Source of the DNA: Bradyrhizobium sp. WBOS07
GTDB lineage: Bacteria; Pseudomonadota; Alphaproteobacteria; Rhizobiales; Xanthobacteraceae
NCBI RefSeq assembly: GCF_024585165.1
Contig: NZ_CP029008.1
Location: 1,116,001 to 1,180,000, forward strand
DNA length: 64,000 nt
Reading direction: 5' to 3'
In this document: positions 7,896-19,340 of the stretch, in pieces
Numbering within the stretch: the first letter of the stretch is position 1
Layout: each line of letters opens with the position of its first letter
Translations under genes and position numbers: made by a program
The notes under the pieces: model-generated
Told to the model about the DNA's origin: nothing
The model's database searches: none
Seen by the model: the letters and a program-made list of their open reading frames with translations, nothing else

Positions 7896-9032
7896 ATGAC
7901 CCCCTCCCGCATTCATCGCCTGACGCTGACGCATTTTCGCAATTATCGGGCGGCGGGGCTCGAGACGGCGGCTGACCTGGTGGCGCTGGTCGGGCCGAAC
8001 GGGGCGGGCAAGACCAATTGCATCGAGGCGATCTCGTTCCTGTCGCCGGGACGCGGGCTGCGGCGCGCCACGCTGGAAGACGTCGCCGACAACCAGGGCG
8101 ACGGCTCCTGGGCCGTCTCCGCGCAGGTCGAGGGCGCGCTGGGGCTGGCCACGCTCGGCACCGGCATCGATGCACCGCGGCCCGACACCGCGGTGAGCCG
8201 GCGCTGCCGCATCGACCGCGAGCCGGTGGGTTCGGCGGCAGCCTTCGGCGACCACATCCGCATGGTGTGGCTGACGCCGGCGATGGACGGGCTGTTCATG
8301 GGCGCGGCGTCCGAGCGGCGGCGCTTCTTCGACCGCCTGGTGCTCGCGATCGACAGCGAGCATTCCAGCCGCATCAACGCGCTGGAACGCTCCTTGCGCT
8401 CGCGCAACCGCCTGCTGGAGACCCGCAATTACGACGACCATTGGTGTGACGCGATCGAGCGCGAGACCGCGGAGCTTGCGGTCGCGGTCGCGGCCACGCG
8501 CGGCCAGACTGCTGCGCGTCTGACCGGCATGCTCAACGCGCGCGCGCAGGCCTCCGCTTTCCCCTCGGCGCAGATCGCGCTCGACGGCTGGATGGAGAAT
8601 GCGCTGCTTCAGGAGACCGCGACCTCGGTCGAGGACCGCTATCGCCAGATCCTGCGCGACAACCGCCCGCGCGATGCCATCGCCGGCCGCACCACCGACG
8701 GCCCGCATCTCACCGACCTGCAGGTGATCTATGCGCCGAAGAGCATGCCGGCGCGCGACGCCTCGACCGGCGAGCAGAAGGCGCTGCTGATCGGCCTCGT
8801 TCTGGCGCATGCGAGCCTGGTCGCCGAGATGACCGGCATCGTGCCGCTGCTGCTGCTCGACGAGGTCGTGGCGCATCTCGACCCTAGCAGGCGCGCCGCG
8901 CTGTTCGACGAGCTGAAGAAGCTTGGCGCACAAGTGTGGCTGACCGGCGCGGACCCCGCGGCCTTCGCCGAGATCGGCGCCGGAGGCGAAGTGTTTGACG
9001 TCGAGAGCGGACGAGTCTCGGCCAGAGCCTAG
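7896..9032 (+). CDS. recF: DNA replication and repair protein RecF
   Basis: RecF is an SMC-like ATPase that acts with RecO and RecR to load RecA at gapped DNA and stalled forks. The 378-residue protein shows the RecF N-terminus (IHRLTLTHFRNYR), Walker A GPNGAGKT at residues 33-40, the ABC-type signature STGEQKALLIGLVL and Walker B LLLLDEVVAHLD. ATG 7896 is used because the N-terminus then matches the family; an in-frame GTG at 7833 lies inside the repeat and would encode a non-homologous tail. The 5' end is only 30 bases from the repeat, so the inserted element may have replaced the native upstream signals. Confidence 0.96.
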   Translation: MTPSRIHRLTLTHFRNYRAAGLETAADLVALVGPNGAGKTNCIEAISFLSPGRGLRRATLEDVADNQGDGSWAVSAQVEGALGLATLGTGIDAPRPDTAVSRRCRIDREPVGSAAAFGDHIRMVWLTPAMDGLFMGAASERRRFFDRLVLAIDSEHSSRINALERSLRSRNRLLETRNYDDHWCDAIERETAELAVAVAATRGQTAARLTGMLNARAQASAFPSAQIALDGWMENALLQETATSVEDRYRQILRDNRPRDAIAGRTTDGPHLTDLQVIYAPKSMPARDASTGEQKALLIGLVLAHASLVAEMTGIVPLLLLDEVVAHLDPSRRAALFDELKKLGAQVWLTGADPAAFAEIGAGGEVFDVESGRVSARA

Positions 9033-9140
9033 GCCGCCGCGTTGAACCCGCCCGTTTCCGTCAGCGACTAGCTGCTTGAGGCTGCAACACGCGGCCATCG
9101 CGCGAATATCGGACACGTGCGATATCCTTGGAGCACGGGC

Positions 9141-9884
9141 ATGACGACGGTGAGGCACGGGGCGCAAGCTCCGGCACGATGGCAGCTGTTTGCGTGCGGC
9201 CTGGCGCTCTTCGCAAGCTGCCTGCTCGCGGCAAGCGCCGGCGCCTTCGTGTCGAATTTGCCGCCGCTGTTCTCGGCCGCGCTCACGCCGGATCCCGATG
9301 CCAGGCTGCCCGCGCCGACCCGCTATCTCTATCGCGGCATCCACACCACCATGATGCCGGGCCTCGAGGCTCCGCTCCGGATCAGGTTAGAGGCCCGCGT
9401 GCCCGCAGCGCTCGGCGATGTTCTCGCCTTCTATCGTACCGAGCTTCAAAAGCTCGGCTGGCAGGAACAGCAGCATGATTCTGCGGTCGACGCCGATCAC
9501 GCGCGCCTCGCCTTCGTCTCGCCGGTCGGGCCTGCGGCGCTGGCGCTCGCCCGCAACGGCGACAGCACCTCGGTCCAGCTCGTGCAGAAGAATCGGGTTG
9601 TCGCGACACGCGCGAACGTCCTGCCCGAGCCTGGTCAGTCGAAGCTGGTCTTCAGCAATATCAGCGCGAACGAGGCCGTCCTCACGATCAACGAGCGGAG
9701 CATTGCGCGCCCCGCCGGCGCCAGCGCCGTCGCGCTGGATCTGATGCCCGGCAAATATTCCTACGGATTGAGCATGCCCGGTCGTCGAGCCACCACGAAC
9801 ATGCTCACCGTCGCAGCCGGCGATACCTGGGAGCTCACGGTCGGGCCGGACGGAGAGGCGTGGTCACCGCTTCAACTGTACTGA
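9141..9884 (+). CDS. Secreted protein with one GW module and a C-terminal beta domain
   Basis: No named family is recognised. The 248-residue protein begins with a Sec-type signal (MTTVRHGAQAPARWQLFACG, then a hydrophobic run to about residue 36). Next comes one copy of a roughly 65-residue module containing VLAFYRTELQKLGWQE, then a domain ending in SPLQLY. The whole mature part resembles the last 170 or so residues of the next gene (VLAFYRAELSKLGWQE there). The signal region (GAQxPARW) and the upstream GCGATATCC plus GGAG are also shared, so the two genes look like a duplication. It is predicted to be periplasmic. The position between recF and gyrB is unusual, and nothing nearby suggests a replication role. 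Confidence 0.75.
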   Translation: MTTVRHGAQAPARWQLFACGLALFASCLLAASAGAFVSNLPPLFSAALTPDPDARLPAPTRYLYRGIHTTMMPGLEAPLRIRLEARVPAALGDVLAFYRTELQKLGWQEQQHDSAVDADHARLAFVSPVGPAALALARNGDSTSVQLVQKNRVVATRANVLPEPGQSKLVFSNISANEAVLTINERSIARPAGASAVALDLMPGKYSYGLSMPGRRATTNMLTVAAGDTWELTVGPDGEAWSPLQLY

Positions 9885-10027
9885 GCGCCGCTTCACGCCC
9901 CGGCATCGGTGCCCCGTTGAACCTCTCAGGTTCCCGCCGCGACTTCTGGTCTGAGGCCGCGCGCCGACGGCGCCGCAGCCTGCTGCGCAGGGCATGGCGG
10001 CCCGCGCGATATCCAGGAGTTTTGACG

Positions 10028-12187
10028 ATGCCGATGATCCCGCTTGGGGCGCAAGTCCCGGCCAGATGGCTGCTGCTGACCTGCGGCATTCTCGCGATGG
10101 CGGGCATTGCGCGTCCTGCGGGCGCGGCCGACGAGGGCATCGTCGACGTCCATACGCTGCCGCGGCTCGATGGCGCGATGGAGGACACCTCGCGCCCCGA
10201 CGCCCATCGCGTGGTCTATACGGTGCCGAGCGCCGTGAGCGCGGCGTCGGACGCCGCCAGGAAGCTGCTCAGCGCCGACGGCTGGGTGCCCTATGTCTAT
10301 CCGCTGGATGAGAGGAGCGCCGCGCTGACCTTCAAGAAGGGACGGCAGGGGCTGCGCGTCTCCTTCACCCAGGCGCGCGGGCGCCCCGATCAATCCGCGG
10401 TGTCCTACACGCCGAACCGGATCTATGCGAACGTCCCCTTTCCGGACGGCGCGACGAACCTCGTGTTCGACGAGACCCGGCCCTATCTCGGCTGCATCGC
10501 GCCCGGCGCGCTCGATGCGACGTCGGAATTCTTCGCCAAGGAAATGGCGGCGATCGGCTGGCGCAAGCTCACGCCCGAGACGGCGGCGCGCTGGCCGAAC
10601 GCCGATCTCGGCGAGACGGTGCCGAACGGCCTGCGCGTCTTCTTCGATCATCCCGGCGGCGACACGGCGCAGTTCTACAAGCAGAAGCCGGTCATGCTGA
10701 CCTTGACGCGCCGCGACGACGGCCGCACCAACGTCGAGATCAGGGTGGCGCCGTTCGCGCTACCGCAAGAGCTCGAGGCCGACGATGACATGGCCGGATT
10801 GCCGCGGCCCAAGCCGACCAAATCGGCAAGGAGCCTCGGCAGCGCCAGCTCCAACACGCGCGAGATGTCGGCTGCCGCGATGGCCGAGCTGCCCGCCGTG
10901 CTCGCCTTCTATCATCGCGAGCTCGCCGCGCGCGGCTGGCGGGAGGATGGCAACGCGCCGCTCGCCGCCGGCGACGACGTCGCGATCAGGATCTCCAACG
11001 CCGAGGAAACCGGCATGCTGCGGCTTGGCCGCAAATATGATTTCACCATGGTCAGCCTGACCGCGCAGGTGAAGGAATCCGCGCTTGCCGCCCGCGCCAA
11101 GGCGAAGCAGGAGGCAGACGCAAGGTTCCTCGGCGATGCCTTGGGTGCGGCCCAGCAGCTCATCGCCGCCGATGATATCAGGCGCAAGGCCCAGGCCGCC
11201 TCCCTCTCTGACGCACCGCTCACGGCGCTTGCCGACGGCACGACGCCGGTGCCGCTGCCCGAAAACGCCGAAGGCGTGAAATTCGAAGGCGGCAACGGCC
11301 GGCTGGAATTCTCCTCGGCGTCGAGCGTGAAGGCGCTCACCGCGTTCTATCGCGCATCGCTCAAGCCCGCCGGCTGGAAAGAGCAGCCCTCCGTGATCAA
11401 CCAGCCCAATATGGCGGTGATGGAATTCGCCAGGGGTGGCAAGTCGATCTCGATGACCGTGATGCAGATGGGCCCGAAGGTGAACGTCAGCGCCAGCGGA
11501 TCGGGCCTGGTGATGGCCACGGCGAAGCCGGCAGCGATCCCGGAGGTGCAGGCCCCATCCTCCGAGCCGCTCAAGCTCGACACCGAATCCCAGCTGCCCG
11601 TGCCGACGCAGCGTTCGTCGAAATCGCTTGCCACCACCAAGATACCCGGCGGCGAGGCCCCGCTCCGCCGCGAGCTGACAGCCAGCATCCCCGCTCCGCT
11701 CCAGGACGTCCTCGCCTTCTACCGCGCCGAGCTGTCCAAGCTCGGCTGGCAGGAAAAGACCGACGGCGCGGCGGTGTCCGCAGACCAAGCGCAGATTGAT
11801 TTCACCTGGCCGCAAGGCCCGGCCGTGCTCAAGCTCGGCCGCACCAAGGGCGAGACCACGGTCAGTCTGGAGCAGAAGAACGCGGATGTCGCCGTGAAGG
11901 CCGACATCATGCCGAAGGCCGGGCAGGCCCGGGTGATGCTCGGCAACATGGGCCCGAAGGAGGCCTCGCTCACGATCAACAAGCAGGCGGTGAAGATCGC
12001 GGCCGGTGCCGGCGGCCCGCAAGCGCCGAAAGGCCCGATGCTCGATCTGCCCCCAGGCAAGTACCAATACGCGGTGCGCACGCAGGGGCAGCCGACCCAC
12101 ACCGACACGCTCACCGTGGCCGCCGGCGACATCTGGGGCCTCATGGTGGGCCCGAGCGGCGACGTGCTGCCGCTGCAGATGTATTGA
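10028..12187 (+). CDS. Large secreted protein with five GW modules
   Basis: The 719-residue protein has a Sec signal (hydrophobic about residues 14-28, predicted cleavage after ARPAGA, about 33). It contains five diverged copies of a module with the core pattern hxxFYxxxLxxxGW followed by two or three short strands. The GW pairs lie at residues 85, 177, 303, 449 and 573. A Lys/Ala-rich helical stretch (about 348-390) and Pro-rich linkers separate some copies. The C-terminal domain (about 619-719) is shared with the preceding gene. ATG 10028 follows CCAGGAG. No catalytic motif is apparent; a periplasmic binding or scaffolding role would be a guess. Family and function are unknown to me. Confidence 0.75.
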   Translation: MPMIPLGAQVPARWLLLTCGILAMAGIARPAGAADEGIVDVHTLPRLDGAMEDTSRPDAHRVVYTVPSAVSAASDAARKLLSADGWVPYVYPLDERSAALTFKKGRQGLRVSFTQARGRPDQSAVSYTPNRIYANVPFPDGATNLVFDETRPYLGCIAPGALDATSEFFAKEMAAIGWRKLTPETAARWPNADLGETVPNGLRVFFDHPGGDTAQFYKQKPVMLTLTRRDDGRTNVEIRVAPFALPQELEADDDMAGLPRPKPTKSARSLGSASSNTREMSAAAMAELPAVLAFYHRELAARGWREDGNAPLAAGDDVAIRISNAEETGMLRLGRKYDFTMVSLTAQVKESALAARAKAKQEADARFLGDALGAAQQLIAADDIRRKAQAASLSDAPLTALADGTTPVPLPENAEGVKFEGGNGRLEFSSASSVKALTAFYRASLKPAGWKEQPSVINQPNMAVMEFARGGKSISMTVMQMGPKVNVSASGSGLVMATAKPAAIPEVQAPSSEPLKLDTESQLPVPTQRSSKSLATTKIPGGEAPLRRELTASIPAPLQDVLAFYRAELSKLGWQEKTDGAAVSADQAQIDFTWPQGPAVLKLGRTKGETTVSLEQKNADVAVKADIMPKAGQARVMLGNMGPKEASLTINKQAVKIAAGAGGPQAPKGPMLDLPPGKYQYAVRTQGQPTHTDTLTVAAGDIWGLMVGPSGDVLPLQMY

Positions 12188-12379
12188 GCGCCACAAAGGT
12201 GCCGCGTCCCTGTCCCGCTTGCGAGCGGGAGAGGGCGCGGTCGCGCCATGAATTTCGCCAAAAGAGATGCTCCGACCGGCGCCTCAGACGACGTCACGCC
12301 CCGCAAAATCCACGCCTTTCAGAGCCCCAAAACGACCCCTCGAATCGCTTTTTTGCAGGGCCCCAAATCGGCCTTCTGA

Positions 12380-14965
<2,586 letters not shown>

Positions 14966-15008
14966 GGCCGGTTGGGCTTAGCCGGATCTGTCAGCCAAGC
15001 ACTCGCTG

Positions 15009-15136
15009 CACCTCTCCCGCTTGCGGGAGAGGTCGCCACGCTCGCAGAGCGTGGCGGGTGAGGGCTTTATCCTCTAGGGGACTGTCCCGTTGTGGAGACA
15101 CCCTCTCCCCCGCCCTCCCCCGCAAGCGGGGGAGGG
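15009..15136. repeat. Composite intergenic palindromes, CCTCTCCC family
   Basis: Adjacent hairpins CCTCTCCCGCTTGCGGGAGA, CGCCACGCTCGCAGAGCGTGGCG, and CCCTCCCCCGCAAGCGGGGG fill the gap after gyrB. The first ends in GGGTGAGGG, the same arrangement as the repeat at 7375-7438. Confidence 0.8.
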
Positions 15137-15227
15137 AGCGCACCACCGGCATGGCGGCACTGCTCTGAACCTCACCACGCGCCGTCGCGACGAAGTGGCA
15201 TGAACCCGTTGGCCAATTCCGGCCGGA

Positions 15228-15707
15228 ATGCCTCACGTCATGATCGCCTCTGCAGCGCCCAGTTCCACTGCACCCTCACGCCGCCTCGGCATCATCGGCA
15301 GCATTGTCGGCGTGCTGGCGCTGATGGCGGCGGTGCTGCCGCACTGGGTGGTGCCGATCGTGTTTCCGCCGCCGCCGGCAGACAAGGTGATCGTCGACAC
15401 CGGCCATCGCATCAAGGACCGCATCGTCGCGAAGGTGAAGGGCGTGGAATATCAGGCTCCGAAGGTCGAAAAGTCGGCTGGACGAAGCTGGAGTGAAACC
15501 GCCTCGGTCGCCGCAATCTCGCTCGGCCTGCTCGCCATCCTGTTCTCGGTGCTCTCGCTGATCTTCCGGGAGGAGCGGCTCCTTGCCGGCGTCGCCGCCA
15601 CACTCGGCACCGGCGCCATCGCGATCGAAATCTCCTTCTTCATGATGGGAGCGCTGATCCTGATCGCAATCCTGTATGTGGTCGGGAATATCATCGGGCT
15701 GTTCTAG
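15228..15707 (+). CDS. Conserved membrane protein, 159 aa
   Basis: Three or four hydrophobic helices are visible: LGIIGSIVGVLALMAAVLPHWV (about residues 20-41), AAISLGLLAILFSVLSLIF (about 94-112), and two close ones near 117-158. Between the first and second is a soluble loop of about 50 residues with PPPPADKVIVDTGHRIKDR. No family or function is recognised. A second in-frame ATG at 15240 is an equally good start. It lies alone between repeat clusters. Confidence 0.7.
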   Translation: MPHVMIASAAPSSTAPSRRLGIIGSIVGVLALMAAVLPHWVVPIVFPPPPADKVIVDTGHRIKDRIVAKVKGVEYQAPKVEKSAGRSWSETASVAAISLGLLAILFSVLSLIFREERLLAGVAATLGTGAIAIEISFFMMGALILIAILYVVGNIIGLF

Positions 15708-15730
15708 CGGCCGTTTTTCACAAGCTCCGG

Positions 15731-15830
15731 CCTCATCCCGAGGAGCCCGCGCCGGCGGACGTCGCGTGGGGATGGCCGCGGCGACATACGGGCCTTCATG
15801 GTTCGAGACGCGCGTTCCGCGCTCCTCACC
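15731..15830. repeat. Intergenic palindromic repeat, CCTCATCCCGAGGAGC family
   Basis: CCTCATCCCGAGGAGC at the left is matched by GCGCTCCTCACC at the right, with an internal GTTCGAGACGCGCG segment. The layout is that of a two-hairpin intergenic element; no second copy is in this window. Confidence 0.6.
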
Positions 15831-15951
15831 TTGTGGTCTTGCAGTTGCATCCGAACGACCCCGAACCGCGCCCAGCACAATTGCTCCCGCGCTCAATTCT
15901 CTGTAGTTTCCGCCGAAACAGCCCGCCCACCAACAGGACAGCGAGAACCAC

Positions 15952-17247
15952 GTGGCGCCCATCCAATACATCGTCGAGGGCGGTCACCGGCTCTCGGGGT
16001 CGATCGAGCCGTCCGGCAACAAGAATTCGGCGCTGCCGATCATCGCCGCGGCCCTGCTCACCGAGCATCCGGTGACGCTGGAGAACGTGCCGCGGATCCG
16101 CGACACCGAGACGCTGGTCGAGCTGATCCGCTCGGTCGGCGCGTCCGCGGAATGGACCGCCCGCAATACTCTCAATATCCACGCCAAGAGCATCCGCGCC
16201 GCCGATCTCGACCCCGAGCTGTGCGTGCGAATCCGCGCCTCGATCCTGCTCGCCGGCCCCCTGCTCGCCCGCTGCGGCGAAGTGATGCTGCCGCCGCCGG
16301 GAGGCGACGTGATCGGCCGCCGCCGACTCGACACCCATGTGCTGGCGCTGGAGCAGCTGGGAGCAAGGGTCACCGCGACCGACCGGCTCGAGTTCCGCGC
16401 GCCCAAGCTTGCCGGTGCCGACGTGTTCCTGGACGAGCCGAGCGTCACCGCGACCGAGAACGCGCTGGTAGCCGCGGTCGCCGCCGACGGCGTCACGTAT
16501 TTGCGCAATGCGGCCTCGGAGCCGCACGTGCAGGATCTCGCCAACTTCCTGGTCGCGCTCGGCGCCAGGATCGAGGGCATCGGCACTAATACCATGATCG
16601 TGCACGGGCCGGCGACGCTGGGCGAAGCGACCTACCGGATCCAGCCCGACCATATCGAGGTCGGCTCGCTGATCGGACTTGCCGCGGTGACGCGCTCTCC
16701 CTTGCGCATCACACGCGCCGGCGTCGAGCATCTGCGCTCGATCCGCATGGGCTTCGAGCGGCTCGGCATCGTCTGCCGCGTCGAGGGCGACGATCTCATC
16801 GTGCCGTCCAATCAGACATTGAAGATCCAGGATGATTTCGGCGGCCATGTGCCGAAGCTCGAGGACCAGCCCTGGCCAGCCTTCCCGGCCGACCTGATGT
16901 CGATCGCGATCGTCACCGCCACGCAATGCGAGGGCGTCATCCTGATGTTCGAGAAGATGTTCGAATCCAGGATGTTCTTCGTCGACAAGCTGATCGCGAT
17001 GGGCGCGCGCATCGTGCTGTGCGACCCGCACCGCGCGATCATCGCCGGCCCCAGCCGCCTGCACGGCGCGACCATGACCTCGCCCGACATCCGCGCCGGA
17101 ATGGCGATGCTGCTGGCGGCCGTGTGCGCCCAGGGCACCTCCACCATCAACAACGCCGACCAGATCGAGCGCGGCTACGAGCGCATCGAGGAACGGCTGA
17201 ACGCGCTCGGCGCCAAGATCAAGCGCGTGCCGGACAGGAAGGGCTGA
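15952..17247 (+). CDS. murA: UDP-N-acetylglucosamine 1-carboxyvinyltransferase, Asp-type
   Basis: MurA transfers enolpyruvate from PEP to UDP-GlcNAc, the first committed step of peptidoglycan synthesis in the cytoplasm. The 431-residue protein starts IQYIVEGGHRLSGSIEPSGN with the conserved Lys and Asn (GNKNSALP). The RxRxS region (CVRIRASILLAGPLLARCGE) and inside-out alpha/beta repeat pattern are intact. The catalytic loop reads PPPGGDVIGRR: Asp119 stands where most bacterial MurA have Cys (Cys115 in E. coli). Asp at this site is known in mycobacterial and chlamydial MurA, keeps activity, and prevents fosfomycin alkylation. A divergent paralogue with another substrate is the alternative. The start is GTG. 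Confidence 0.93.
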   Translation: MAPIQYIVEGGHRLSGSIEPSGNKNSALPIIAAALLTEHPVTLENVPRIRDTETLVELIRSVGASAEWTARNTLNIHAKSIRAADLDPELCVRIRASILLAGPLLARCGEVMLPPPGGDVIGRRRLDTHVLALEQLGARVTATDRLEFRAPKLAGADVFLDEPSVTATENALVAAVAADGVTYLRNAASEPHVQDLANFLVALGARIEGIGTNTMIVHGPATLGEATYRIQPDHIEVGSLIGLAAVTRSPLRITRAGVEHLRSIRMGFERLGIVCRVEGDDLIVPSNQTLKIQDDFGGHVPKLEDQPWPAFPADLMSIAIVTATQCEGVILMFEKMFESRMFFVDKLIAMGARIVLCDPHRAIIAGPSRLHGATMTSPDIRAGMAMLLAAVCAQGTSTINNADQIERGYERIEERLNALGAKIKRVPDRKG

Positions 17248-17298
17248 GGCCTTTTCTTCTCCCCGTGTGGGAGAAGTTGGCGCGAAGCGCACAGTATC

Positions 17299-17390
17299 GT
17301 AGGGTTGGCAAAGCGAAGCGTGCCCACGCGTCTGTTGCAATATTGGATAGGCGGTGGGCACGGCGCAAATGCGCCTTTGCCCACCCCACG
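17299..17390. repeat. Intergenic palindromic repeat, GTAGGGTGGGCAAAG family, copy 1
   Basis: The left end reads GTAGGGTTGGCAAAGCGAAG and the right end GCGCCTTTGCCCACCCCACG, inverted copies of each other. A second copy is at 40200-40290. It sits between murA and the MATE gene. Confidence 0.85.
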
Positions 17391-17448
17391 GCACCGAGCT
17401 GTTGGCTGGGGCCATGTTTTCGTCGCGCGGCCGTGCTATTGAGCGGTC

Positions 17449-18843
17449 ATGCTCGACACCGTGCAACATCAAGCGCAGCCGCAAGCCGGCGTGCCGCCAA
17501 ACCATCTCGCTCAGGAATTCGTCGAGACGCTGCGGCTGGCCGTGCCGCTGATGCTGACGCAGCTCGGGCAGATCGCGATGATCACGACCGATCTCGCGCT
17601 GATCGGGCGGCTCGGCGAGGATGCGGTGGCGGCGGCGGCGCTGGCGCACACGGTCTATTTCGTCAGCTTCACCTTCGGGCTCGGCCTGATGTCGGCGGTG
17701 TCGCCGCTGGCGGCGCAGGCCTTCGGCGCCGGCGACGTCAGGCTGATCCGGCGCTCCTTGCGCGTCGGATTGTGGGTCGCGTTCCTGATCTCGCTGCCGA
17801 TGATGGCTTCGCCGCTCTACGGCGAGCAGATCCTGCTCGCGCTCGGTCAAGTGCCGCAATCGGCCGCGCTGGCGCAGCGCTATCTCAACGGCCTCGCCTG
17901 GGGCATCGCACCGGCGCTCGGCTTCATCGCGCTGCGCAGCATGATGAGCGCGGTGAACCGGCCGCAGCCGCCGCTGTGGATCACGGTCGCGGCGATCCCG
18001 GTCAATGCCCTGCTGGTCTACGCCCTGATCCACGGCCTGTTCGGCCTGCCCGAGCTCGGCCTGTTCGGGGCGGGACTTGCGACCACGATCGTCAACCTCG
18101 GCACTTTCGCCGCCGTGCTCGCGATTGCCGCATGGCGGAAGCCATTCGCGGACTATCATCCGCTCGCCCATCTGTGGCGGATCGACTGGCCGTTGATGCG
18201 CCAGCTGATTGCGATCGGCGCGCCGATCTCGTTCTCACTGCTGATGGAGTACGGCCTGTTCTCCTCGGCGGCCCTGCTGATGGGACTGATCTCGACCACC
18301 GCGATTGCCGCGCACCAGATCGCGCTCCAGGTCACGGCCGTGCTGTTCATGGTGCCGCTCGGCATCGGCATGGCGGCGACGGTGCGGGTCGGCCATGCCT
18401 TCGGCCGCAATGATCCGGCGGCGGTGAGGCGCGCAGGGCTCGCTGCGGGCGTGCTTGGAGCAGCTCTCGTCTCGGCCCTGACCGTCGCGATCATCCTCGG
18501 TCGCTACGAACTAGGCCGACTGTTTTTCGGCAGCAGCGGGGCGAGCGCAGCGACCGTCGAGCTGACAGCGACGCTGCTGGTGGTCGGCGCGACGTTCTTC
18601 ATCGCCGACGGCCTCCAGACCATCGTGGGCGGTGCGCTGCGCGGCATCAACGACACCAGGATGACGCTGGTGTTCGCGGTGATCGGCTATTGGTGCGTCG
18701 CCTTTCCCGTCGGTTGGATTCTTGCCTTCCACACCGGCCTGGGCGCCGTTGGCGTCTGGGTCGGGTTCTCGGTGGGGACCTTCGTCTATGCCGGACTGCT
18801 GATCTTGCGCTTCCGGATGCTGACGCGCAGATTGGCGGGATGA
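17449..18843 (+). CDS. MATE family multidrug / Na+ or H+-coupled efflux transporter
   Basis: The 464-residue inner-membrane protein has about 12 hydrophobic helices in two homologous halves, each starting with a segment like LAVPLMLTQLGQIAMITTDL or IGAPISFSLLMEYGLFSSA. This is the NorM-type MATE pattern. Such proteins extrude cationic drugs or metabolites. The gene overlaps the next start codon (ATGA at 18840), so translation of the following DUF2867 protein is probably coupled. The exported substrate is unknown; the neighbouring isomerase-like gene might hint at an aromatic compound, but this is speculation. Confidence 0.92.
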   Translation: MLDTVQHQAQPQAGVPPNHLAQEFVETLRLAVPLMLTQLGQIAMITTDLALIGRLGEDAVAAAALAHTVYFVSFTFGLGLMSAVSPLAAQAFGAGDVRLIRRSLRVGLWVAFLISLPMMASPLYGEQILLALGQVPQSAALAQRYLNGLAWGIAPALGFIALRSMMSAVNRPQPPLWITVAAIPVNALLVYALIHGLFGLPELGLFGAGLATTIVNLGTFAAVLAIAAWRKPFADYHPLAHLWRIDWPLMRQLIAIGAPISFSLLMEYGLFSSAALLMGLISTTAIAAHQIALQVTAVLFMVPLGIGMAATVRVGHAFGRNDPAAVRRAGLAAGVLGAALVSALTVAIILGRYELGRLFFGSSGASAATVELTATLLVVGATFFIADGLQTIVGGALRGINDTRMTLVFAVIGYWCVAFPVGWILAFHTGLGAVGVWVGFSVGTFVYAGLLILRFRMLTRRLAG

Positions 18844-19340
18844 TGGCAACAGTCCGCGAAGTGCGTCCCGAAGTCGATGCCAATGCGCTGCTGGCCGGCG
18901 CGCAGTTCATCGACGCGTTCCGCGTGCAGATCGGCGCGACCGCGATCGATGCCCGCGAGGCCTGCACGCGGATGGTGCTGCACGGGCCGAGCTGGATCGA
19001 CACGCTGCTGCGCCTGCGCAACATCCTGGTGACGCCGTTCGGGCTGAAGACATCGGGCGAAGGCGCCCCGGCGCCGCACGGCCTGATCGGGCTGTTTCCG
19101 GTGATCGACGAGACGCCCGAGCGTCTGGTCGCGGGCTTCGACGACTATCATCTCGACTTCCGCATCGTGGTCGACGTTTCAGGCGATCCCGCGGACCGCG
19201 AGGTAACCTCGACCACGCTGGTGCGGACCAACAACCTGCTCGGACGGACCTACCTCAGGCTCATCACGCCCTTCCACAAGCTCGTCGTCCGCGGCATGAT
19301 GGGACGGATCGTGGAGCGGGCCGATGACCCTGTCAGTTGA
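18840..19340 (+). CDS. DUF2867 domain protein
   Basis: The 166-residue protein matches the DUF2867 style: VDANALLAGAQFIDAFRVQI, ILVTPFGLKT, and the C-terminal NLLGRTYLRLITPFHKLVVR. Members are small SRPBCC-like proteins without a known reaction. It starts at ATG 18840, overlapping the MATE stop by four bases, and its end overlaps the next gene by 17 bases, so the three are almost certainly one transcript. It has no signal peptide or membrane helix. Confidence 0.85.
   Translation: MMATVREVRPEVDANALLAGAQFIDAFRVQIGATAIDAREACTRMVLHGPSWIDTLLRLRNILVTPFGLKTSGEGAPAPHGLIGLFPVIDETPERLVAGFDDYHLDFRIVVDVSGDPADREVTSTTLVRTNNLLGRTYLRLITPFHKLVVRGMMGRIVERADDPVS

Noticed and set aside
9860..10027. Upstream extension of the GW-module protein
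   Set aside because: The extension is Arg-rich and precedes a good ribosome site and signal peptide at 10028.
17299..17390. Possible tRNA-like fold in the palindromic repeat
   Set aside because: No T-loop GTTC, no anticodon stem and no acceptor end; a second copy of the repeat exists at 40200-40290.
15826..18171. 781-codon open frame on the - strand across murA and the MATE gene
   Set aside because: Antisense to clear genes, low-complexity composition, no motif.
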